A stretch of DNA of 5,896 nucleotides, taken from Micavibrio sp. UBA2020. GTDB lineage: Bacteria > Pseudomonadota > Alphaproteobacteria > Micavibrionales > UBA2020. Below, piece after piece: positions 1 through 4,793 of the stretch (within the stretch, counting starts at the first letter, position 1; each line of letters opens with the position of its first letter). The DNA lies in assembly GCA_002334985.1 (NCBI GenBank), contig DDBY01000119.1, positions 431-6,326 of the forward strand, read 5' to 3'. The translations under genes were made by a program, and so were the position numbers. Under the pieces are notes generated by a model that did not search any database, had not been told where the DNA came from, and saw only the letters and a program-made list of their open reading frames with translations.

Positions 1-1548
1 CAGCAGTTCCGCCGTCATCTGGTCTGCGGTCGTAATGACCTTGGTATTGGCGGAGTAGGCGCGCTGGGTGACAATCATTTTGGAAAATTCGTCAGCCAGA
101 TCAACGTTGGAGCCCTCAAGCGCGCCGCCGTTGATAAGCCCCGCACCGCCGGCACCGCCGGTCAGCAGGTTGAACGTGCCCGAGGTATCGGATTCGCGGT
201 AAACGTTACCGTTCAACTCCGACAGGCCGTTCATGTTGGGGAAGGTTGCCACGGCCAGCTGGTAAACCTGACGCGACAGGCCGTTGCTGAACTGCGCGGT
301 CACCATGCCGTCGCTGCCAACCGTCACGCCGGTTTTAAAGCCGAGCGGGGAGCCGTTTTGCGAGGTGGAGATGACCGTGTAGTCGCTGGACTGCTGGCGC
401 AGGCCGGCAAGGTCGAGGTCGATGGCCAGCGGGTCTGCACCCGGCGGCGTCCAGCCAAGGGCGATGTTGATTTGCCCGTTGACGTCTTCGGCCGCGTTCA
501 GGCTGCCATCGGTGTTGAAGTTGATGGCGCCGGTTTCGACGGTGCCGCTGCTGGTGGTGAATTCAACCTGCCACCAGCCATTGGCGTTCGGCGTGGCGAC
601 GGTCGCAGCGCCTGCCAGAGTGGCGGGGGCGGCCGTTGCGTTAAATGTGCCCGCAGCGATGCCCAGCGTGCCGTTCGCAAGCGGGGTGCCTGCGCCATCG
701 GCAATCGTCAGGTTACCGCCGGAGGTGTCTTCGATGTTCAGGCGGCCGTCGGCATCCAGATAGGCGGAAACGTTGGCAATCGCGTTCAGGTCGGTCAGCA
801 GTTTGTTGACGTTGCCATCCAGCGTTACGGTCGTGCCGTTGACGTCGAACGTGTCAGTGCCCGGCGAGAAGTTGGCGGACTGTGCGCCAAGGTCCACGGT
901 GCCGATGGTGCTGCCGTTGGTCGATTGCAGTTTTTTGAAGTTGATGTTGACGTTCTGCGCGTTGCCGAGGCTGTCATAGACAGTCATGGTGCGCGTGAAG
1001 TCTGCCGTTGCGCTGCTGACAGGCTGGTTGGCGTTCAGTGCGGCGGAGAAAGAAGCCGCCGTGGTGACTTCGCTGATACCGCCGCTGAAGGCGACATCGA
1101 CGGGCACGAGGCTGTTGACGTTGCCGGCGCTGCCGATGATTTGTCCGTTCTGGTCGAGCGGCCAGCCTTGCAGGATGTAGCCCGACGTGTTTTGCAAAAG
1201 ACCATCGACGTTCTCTTTGAAAGAACCTGCGCGGGTAAACAGCGGTTCCGTGCCGCCGTCGGTGCGCACGACAAACATGCCGTTGCCGGTGATGGAAAGG
1301 TCTGTCGCAGACTGGCTTTGCTGTATCGCGCCTTGCAGGCTGATGCGCTGGTTGGTGACCGCTTTTACCGCGCCGGGGCTGTAGAGCGTGGTCATGTTTT
1401 CCGTGGTGACGAGACTTTGGAAAGACGCGTCATTGCGTTTATAACCGACGGTGCTGACGTTGGCGATGTTGTTGGAAATCATGCCGAGCGACTGGCTCTG
1501 CGCGGCAAGGCCGGAAGTGGCGGTGAACATAGAACCGAATACACTCAT
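1..1548 (-). CDS. flgE: Flagellar hook protein FlgE (3' end cut by window edge)
   Basis: Encodes the subunit that polymerises into the flagellar hook outside the cell, the flexible joint between rod and filament. The minus-strand frame is open for 516 codons from the ATG at 1548 to the window edge, with no stop, so probably only a few residues are missing. The N-terminus has the rod/hook signature (SGLAAQSQSLGMISNNIANV, about residues 12-31), followed by VGYKR, LSITGNGMFVV (84-94) and FTRAGSF (104-110). The C-terminus has LEGSNVDLADEFSKMIVTQR (477-496) and a closing TADQMTAELL, the paired D0 helices of the family. The start is fixed by AAAGGAG (1561-1555), 6 nt upstream. Salmonella FlgE is about 400 residues; this one has a larger middle region, including an insertion at about 217-302. 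It has its own sigma-54 promoter and long leader, which suits a subunit needed in many copies. FlgD just upstream is its assembly cap. Identification is firm. Confidence 0.97.
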   Translation of the reverse strand, partial: MSVFGSMFTATSGLAAQSQSLGMISNNIANVSTVGYKRNDASFQSLVTTENMTTLYSPGAVKAVTNQRISLQGAIQQSQSATDLSITGNGMFVVRTDGGTEPLFTRAGSFKENVDGLLQNTSGYILQGWPLDQNGQIIGSAGNVNSLVPVDVAFSGGISEVTTAASFSAALNANQPVSSATADFTRTMTVYDSLGNAQNVNINFKKLQSTNGSTIGTVDLGAQSANFSPGTDTFDVNGTTVTLDGNVNKLLTDLNAIANVSAYLDADGRLNIEDTSGGNLTIADGAGTPLANGTLGIAAGTFNATAAPATLAGAATVATPNANGWWQVEFTTSSGTVETGAINFNTDGSLNAAEDVNGQINIALGWTPPGADPLAIDLDLAGLRQQSSDYTVISTSQNGSPLGFKTGVTVGSDGMVTAQFSNGLSRQVYQLAVATFPNMNGLSELNGNVYRESDTSGTFNLLTGGAGGAGLINGGALEGSNVDLADEFSKMIVTQRAYSANTKVITTADQMTAELL

Positions 1549-1670
1549 ATTAGTCTCCTTTGATAAAGCGTTCCGTTTGTTTTTGTCTGCCGTTTGCATT
1601 TCACTTCTGTGTTTGTACTGTGAAATTTTTTCCGGCGGTTTGTCTCTCTAGTCCCGAAAAGTCCCTTTGC
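1549..1670 (-). promoter_or_regulatory. Long 5' leader of flgE
   Basis: If the sigma-54 promoter at 1681-1696 starts transcription 12 nt past its GC element, the transcript begins near 1670 and carries about 122 nt before the flgE ATG. The leader is A-rich in the sense direction. It holds a GGGACT direct repeat 10 nt apart (1665-1660 and 1655-1650), a 7-bp inverted repeat (1620-1626 with 1598-1604, 15-nt loop) and the ribosome-binding site AAAGGAG (1561-1555). I see no coding sequence in it. The leader is inferred from promoter position; a post-transcriptional role is a guess. Confidence 0.55.
1598..1626 (-). repeat. Inverted repeat in the flgE leader
   Basis: ATTTCAC on the minus strand (1626-1620) can pair with GTGAAAT (1604-1598) across a 15-nt loop. 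The stem is only 7 bp and AT-rich, and no T-run follows, so it is not a convincing terminator. It could be a modest mRNA hairpin about 37 nt upstream of the flgE ribosome-binding site, or chance. Confidence 0.35.
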
Positions 1671-1680
1671 GTTTTTAACT

Positions 1681-1696
1681 TGCAATCACTGTGCCA
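1681..1696 (-). promoter_or_regulatory. Sigma-54 (RpoN) promoter of flgE
   Basis: The minus strand reads TGGCACA-GTGA-TTGCA. This matches the sigma-54 consensus TGGCACG-N4-TTGCW at every specified position except the seventh base, with the invariant GG and GC correctly spaced. It lies in the gap between flgD and flgE and points at flgE, with a predicted start near 1670. Sigma-54 promoters need an enhancer-binding activator. In Caulobacter, hook genes are switched on this way by FlbD. I could not recognise the activator site, which may lie within the 3' end of flgD. Confidence 0.88.
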
Positions 1697-1705
1697 GATG
1701 CGGCG

Positions 1706-2377
1706 TTATCCGTTCGATGACAGTGCAATTTTGCGCACGCCCGTCAGCGAAACTTTTTTGCCGTCGATGACAAGCATCAACTCGCCGCTGTCGTCTGACT
1801 CAAGTCCGGTAACGTAACCGGGTACGGATGTCGAAACGCTCAGCGATTGGCTTTCCGCATCAAGCGCGGTGACGGTGACGGTATATTCGCCTGCGGGGGC
1901 AAGGTTGCCGTCGCTGTCGAGCCCGTCCCATGTGAAGTCGTGACGGCCGGCGGTTTTTTCGATGTCAGTTGAATAAACCACGTCGCCATCGGCGTTTTTA
2001 ATCGTCAGCGTGCCGCTTGCTGCCGTATCGGGCAGGACGTAGGACAGCGTTGTGCTGTTGGTGCCGTCGGCAGTGAAGGTGTCACCGTCAACCTCGACAT
2101 ATTTACCGATGAAGCTGACGCCCAGCGCCGTCATGTTCAGCGTTTGCATGGCGAGCAGGTTGTCGAGGCTGCTGTTGGTTTTAATCTGCTGTTCGACCTG
2201 CGAGAACTGGACGAGCTGGTTTGTGAACTCGTTGGTGTCCATGGGGGAGAGCGGGTCCTGGTTTTGCAGCTGCGTGGTCAGCAGCAAAAGGAAGTCGTCG
2301 AAATCCGCGTTCAGCTGGGATGACGATGCGTTTGTGCTGCTGGAGGTGCTTGTGCTGGTAGAACTATTGACTTCCAT
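1706..2377 (-). CDS. flgD: Flagellar hook-capping protein FlgD
   Basis: FlgD forms the temporary cap at the tip of the growing hook and guides insertion of FlgE; it is replaced when the hook is complete. The 223-residue length is normal for the family. A Ser/Thr-rich N-terminal tail (about residues 5-20) precedes the conserved block FDDFLLLLTTQLQNQDPLSP (26-45) and EFTNQLVQFSQVEQQI (50-65). A central beta domain follows, with the FlgD Ig-like pattern TWDGLDSDGNLAPAGEYTVT (149-168), then a C-terminal strand region with GKKVSLTGVRKI (206-217). The ATG at 2377 has AAGGAG (2391-2386) 8 nt upstream. It lies 22 bp after the fliK stop, so both are probably on one message; its product acts directly on FlgE, encoded next. 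The frame is intact. Confidence 0.96.
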   Translation of the reverse strand: MEVNSSTSTSTSSSTNASSSQLNADFDDFLLLLTTQLQNQDPLSPMDTNEFTNQLVQFSQVEQQIKTNSSLDNLLAMQTLNMTALGVSFIGKYVEVDGDTFTADGTNSTTLSYVLPDTAASGTLTIKNADGDVVYSTDIEKTAGRHDFTWDGLDSDGNLAPAGEYTVTVTALDAESQSLSVSTSVPGYVTGLESDDSGELMLVIDGKKVSLTGVRKIALSSNG

Positions 2378-2399
2378 GACGGAGGCTCCTTCTTAAACC

Positions 2400-3743
2400 T
2401 TAAACTCTGATATCGACGCCGCGCGGGCCGATATAGCCGCGGGCGATGTTGCTGTCGGTTGCATTGTCGTTTGTTTCTGCGGCGCCGGTGATGCTGCCGC
2501 GGTCAAAGCTGCCGCTGCCGGTTTGCAGGCCGCGTTTTTCCTGTCCGTTGCTTTGCTGGCGCAGGTCAAAGCTCAGCGACTGGCCATCGGTATTCAGGCC
2601 GGATTGCTGCAGCACGCGCTCCAGATGGCTGGCGTCTTTTTGCAAAAGCGCCAGCGTTTCCGGACGCTCCACCGTCAGATGCGCCTTCAGACTGCCGTCG
2701 TGGTTGAATTTCAGTTCAATGTCCATACGGCCGAGGTCGGCGGGGTCAAGCTGCAGCGTGAACGTATCCACCTTGGCGGCGGCGTTGCGCTGGATTTGCA
2801 CGGCAATCATTTCGCTTGTCTGGCTGGGCAACGCCTGCGCTGTTGCGCCCGTGTTCATATACTGCGTAAAGCTGGTCTGGCCGCTGGCTGTCATGCCGCC
2901 AAAGGCGATATCGCCGGAGGCAAAACCTTGCTGGCCAAACCCGCCTTGTCCCAGACCGCCGCCCGTGCCACTGCCAAGGCCGCCAGCGCTCAGGCTACCG
3001 CTTTCGGGTGTCATGGCCGCAAGCAAGGCTTGCAGGGCGGTGTCGGTTTTGGCCGCGCCTTGCTGCGCCTGTGCGCCGGCCGCGGCGGCAGGCTGCTGCG
3101 GGGCTTGTTCTTGCGGCAGCGGTTTGGCGCTGGATTGTTTTGCATCGGGCGCCGGGGCGGGCATATCTTCGGCGGCGGCTTTTTGCAGCGGGTCTGCTGC
3201 TGTCGTGCCTTTGCGTGCGGACATCAGCTGCATCAGCATTGTTTCCGCATCGGCGGCTTCGCTGCTGTCTGTGGATGGGTTGGTGTTTGCCGCAGCGCCC
3301 GGTTCCATGCCGTTCAGCATGCCGGCCAACGCCTGCATATCAATACCTTGCGGCATCAACGCGGCATCAACGGCGGCAGCATCGGCAGAAATATCTTCGG
3401 CGGGCAGCGTGCCCTCCGTGTTTTGCAAAATATTCACCAGCATGGCGGAAAGGTCGCTGGTCAAACCGGCGGGGATGTCGCTGTTATCTGCGGCGGCATC
3501 AATATCCGCATTTACTTCTGCATTCGCGCCGCCGTTGAGCGTCGCGGCAATTTTTTCCGCCAGTGCCTTGAGGTTTTGCGGCATGTTTTGCAGGGCGTTC
3601 GCGTCCTGCGCCTGTCCCTCGGGCGCGAGGAGCATGCCGACAAAGTCTGACAATGTCGTTGATTTTTGCCCTTGCGACGGTTGCGACGCCGCAGCTTGCG
3701 GTTTCGTCGTTGTCAGGTTCAGCATGTTGTTCATATCGGTCAC
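2400..3743 (-). CDS. fliK: Flagellar hook-length control protein FliK
   Basis: FliK is the secreted ruler that measures hook length and makes the export gate switch from hook to filament substrates. From the GTG at 3743 the product is 447 residues; from the ATG at 3761 it is 453 (numbering below uses the longer form). The N-terminal two thirds are low-complexity, with an Ala/Pro/Gln-rich stretch (about 195-240) and a Gly-rich stretch (260-290), as expected of the extended ruler part. The conserved C-terminal Flg_hook domain spans about 315-405, with FTLQLDPADLGRMDIELKF (334-352) and VERPETLALLQKD (364-376). The protein ends in GVDIRV. I prefer the GTG start because GAGG (3755-3752) lies 8 nt before it, while the sigma-54 transcript would leave only about 7 nt before the ATG. 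The gene opens the fliK-flgD unit directly after the sigma-54 promoter. Identity is firm; the start is less so. Confidence 0.93.
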   Translation of the reverse strand: MTDMNNMLNLTTTKPQAAASQPSQGQKSTTLSDFVGMLLAPEGQAQDANALQNMPQNLKALAEKIAATLNGGANAEVNADIDAAADNSDIPAGLTSDLSAMLVNILQNTEGTLPAEDISADAAAVDAALMPQGIDMQALAGMLNGMEPGAAANTNPSTDSSEAADAETMLMQLMSARKGTTAADPLQKAAAEDMPAPAPDAKQSSAKPLPQEQAPQQPAAAAGAQAQQGAAKTDTALQALLAAMTPESGSLSAGGLGSGTGGGLGQGGFGQQGFASGDIAFGGMTASGQTSFTQYMNTGATAQALPSQTSEMIAVQIQRNAAAKVDTFTLQLDPADLGRMDIELKFNHDGSLKAHLTVERPETLALLQKDASHLERVLQQSGLNTDGQSLSFDLRQQSNGQEKRGLQTGSGSFDRGSITGAAETNDNATDSNIARGYIGPRGVDIRV

Positions 3744-3751
3744 GAGCGTGT

Positions 3752-3755
3752 CCTC
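3752..3755 (-). promoter_or_regulatory. Ribosome-binding site deciding the fliK start
   Basis: GAGG on the minus strand lies 8 nt upstream of an in-frame GTG (3743-3741). The upstream ATG at 3761 has only a weak ACGGATAA before it and a predicted leader of about 7 nt. The next ATG, at 3734, would be 17 nt from the GAGG, which is too far. The site therefore favours the GTG. Confidence 0.55.
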
Positions 3756-3778
3756 ATACATTTATCCGTAGAAAGCAT

Positions 3779-3794
3779 TGCAGGAAGCGTGCCA
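3779..3794 (-). promoter_or_regulatory. Sigma-54 (RpoN) promoter of fliK-flgD
   Basis: The minus strand reads TGGCACG-CTTC-CTGCA. It matches TGGCACG-N4-TTGCW except for one base (C for the first T of the -12 box), with GG and GC in exact register. It lies between the terminator that closes the upstream operon and the start of fliK. The predicted transcription start is near 3768. An imperfect dyad, GCCGG-AAAA-CTGGC, overlaps the -24 element on its upstream side. Activation by a FlbD-type enhancer-binding protein is inferred from alphaproteobacterial flagellar regulation. Confidence 0.87.
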
Positions 3795-3826
3795 GTTTTC
3801 CGGCGGGCTTGAAAAAAGGGGCTAAG

Positions 3827-3858
3827 AAAAAGGTCGCTGCCGGGAAAGCAGCGACCTT
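3827..3858 (-). terminator. Rho-independent terminator after flgN
   Basis: On the minus strand a perfect 11-bp stem, AAGGTCGCTGC (3858-3848) with GCAGCGACCTT (3840-3830), encloses a 7-nt loop. TTTCTT follows, so the GC-rich part of the stem runs straight into five T's. The plus-strand flank after the stem is GTTTG, so the terminator acts on leftward transcription. It ends the flgI-flgJ-flgN message about 110 nt past the flgN stop and insulates it from the sigma-54 promoter of fliK. Confidence 0.88.
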
Positions 3859-3969
3859 GTTTGAAGAAGCTTCGGATGCGTGAATTCGGGAAAATCCGGC
3901 GCGGAAACTTCTCCGTAGGGACTGGCGGGAGACCAGTTGGGAAAGGGGTGGTTTGGGTTATGAGAAATC
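3859..3969. other. Non-coding stretch between flgN stop and terminator
   Basis: No start codon with a usable frame or ribosome-binding site is seen on either strand. The region is the 3' untranslated part of the flgN message and lies about 90-200 bp upstream of the predicted fliK transcription start. That is the usual distance for a sigma-54 activator site. I could not recognise a specific operator; a short GAAGCTTC palindrome lies at 3866-3873. Confidence 0.5.
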
Positions 3970-4449
3970 TTAAAGGCTTTGGTCGAGGCTGAGCGACAGG
4001 CTGGTGGAGCGGGCCGCTTGCGCCTTGCCGCTGGCGGCATAGGCGTGGTGACGCTCGTCCGTTACGCTCTGGCGCGCGGCATCGAGGATTTTATCCACCA
4101 GACGCTGCGTGCTTTTCTTGACGTTTTCAAGAACGCTCAGGTTTTCTTGCAAAAGACGGGTGAAATCGGTGCGGGCGAGGACGAGTTTGTCGCGCAGGCC
4201 CGGCTCGACGTTCAAAAGCGCCTTCGGCTCTGCGGCCAGTTGCACAATCATATCGTGATAACGTTTGGCCAGTTCGCGCTTGTGCGCCTGCAAGCCCTCG
4301 ACGGTATCGAAATCGTTTTTGCGCAGCGCGCCGGTTTCCTGTTGCAGCAGGGTGCTGAAGTCGTCCAGCACCGAAAGAACGTTCATCACATCGCTGCGCA
4401 GGGCATCGGTTTTGGCGGCGGGGGCGGTTTGCTGATTAGATGTTTTCAT
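3970..4449 (-). CDS. flgN: FlgN-family flagellar export chaperone (probable)
   Basis: FlgN proteins are small, mostly helical cytoplasmic chaperones that hold the hook-filament junction proteins FlgK and FlgL before export. This 159-residue product is predicted largely alpha-helical. It has the family-like pattern DDFSTLLQQETGALRKNDFD (about 29-48) followed by LQAHKRELAKRYHDMI, then a second long helix (RTDFTRLLQENLSVLENVKK, about 93-112) and a Ser/Leu-rich tail. Its ATG overlaps the flgJ stop in an ATGA junction and has AAGGAG (4462-4457) 7 nt upstream, so it is translationally coupled to flgJ. The following terminator makes it the last gene of the operon. FlgN sequences diverge strongly, so the assignment rests on helical pattern, size and location. 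It could be a lineage-specific flagellar assembly protein of similar shape. Confidence 0.72.
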   Translation of the reverse strand: MKTSNQQTAPAAKTDALRSDVMNVLSVLDDFSTLLQQETGALRKNDFDTVEGLQAHKRELAKRYHDMIVQLAAEPKALLNVEPGLRDKLVLARTDFTRLLQENLSVLENVKKSTQRLVDKILDAARQSVTDERHHAYAASGKAQAARSTSLSLSLDQSL

Positions 4450-4793
4450 GCTTGTTCTCCTTGCAGCTTTTGCTGGATGTCTATCATGGCTTTCTGGATA
4501 TGGTCGGCAAGGCCGAGACCGTTCGGGGAGCGGGCGATGTTCTTGCCGTATTCCTGTATCATCATGCCGCGGTACATTTGCTCGCCGTTGCCGCCGCCGA
4601 AGATGGGGTCAACCTCGACGCCCGAAAACATGTGGTTCATCATCTCGCTCAGGAACATCGCTTCGAATTCGGTCGCAGCTTCGCGGATTTCATTGATGTT
4701 CTTGGGCAGTTTGGCTTCGGTGGTGTTGCCGTACTTGGCGGTTGCCATTGCGGTGTCATAGCTGCTCTGGGGCATGATGGATGCGCTTGTCAT
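4446..4793 (-). CDS. flgJ: Rod-binding protein FlgJ, N-terminal domain only
   Basis: Encodes a 115-residue protein matching only the rod-binding half of FlgJ, the factor that helps build the flagellar rod in the periplasm. Motifs seen are AATEFEAMFLSEMMNHMF (39-56) and FGGGNGEQMYRGMMIQEYGK (65-84), followed by GLGLADHI (92-99). The C-terminal peptidoglycan hydrolase domain of enterobacterial FlgJ (about 315 residues in total) is absent, and the next frame is unrelated. This short form is common in alphaproteobacteria, where a separate lytic enzyme such as SltF of Rhodobacter makes the hole in the wall. The start is well supported: GAGGTGAT ends just before the TAATG junction, its GAGGT core 6 nt from the ATG, and the flgI stop shares one base with the start codon. 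No signal peptide is seen. Confidence 0.93.
   Translation of the reverse strand: MTSASIMPQSSYDTAMATAKYGNTTEAKLPKNINEIREAATEFEAMFLSEMMNHMFSGVEVDPIFGGGNGEQMYRGMMIQEYGKNIARSPNGLGLADHIQKAMIDIQQKLQGEQA

Noticed and set aside
358..1563. Long plus-strand open frame of 401 codons opposite flgE
   Set aside because: It lies wholly antisense to a clear FlgE and just past its start. Its composition (Arg/Gly/Val/Asp-rich) is what GC-biased codons give on the reverse strand. No ribosome-binding site or family motif is seen.
1723..1738. Possible activator site: GTGC and GCAC arms upstream of the flgE promoter
   Set aside because: Only 4-bp arms match, it lies within flgD coding sequence, and I cannot confirm it against a remembered FlbD consensus.
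2446..3771. Two long overlapping plus-strand frames (441 and 375 codons) opposite fliK
   Set aside because: They are Ala/Ser/Cys-rich or Gly/Arg-rich mirror images of the low-complexity FliK coding sequence. They have no recognisable motif, and the minus-strand gene has a conserved domain and promoter.
3822..4040. 72-codon minus-strand frame across the flgN end and the terminator
   Set aside because: It overlaps flgN in another frame, has no ribosome-binding site, and ends inside the terminator hairpin region.
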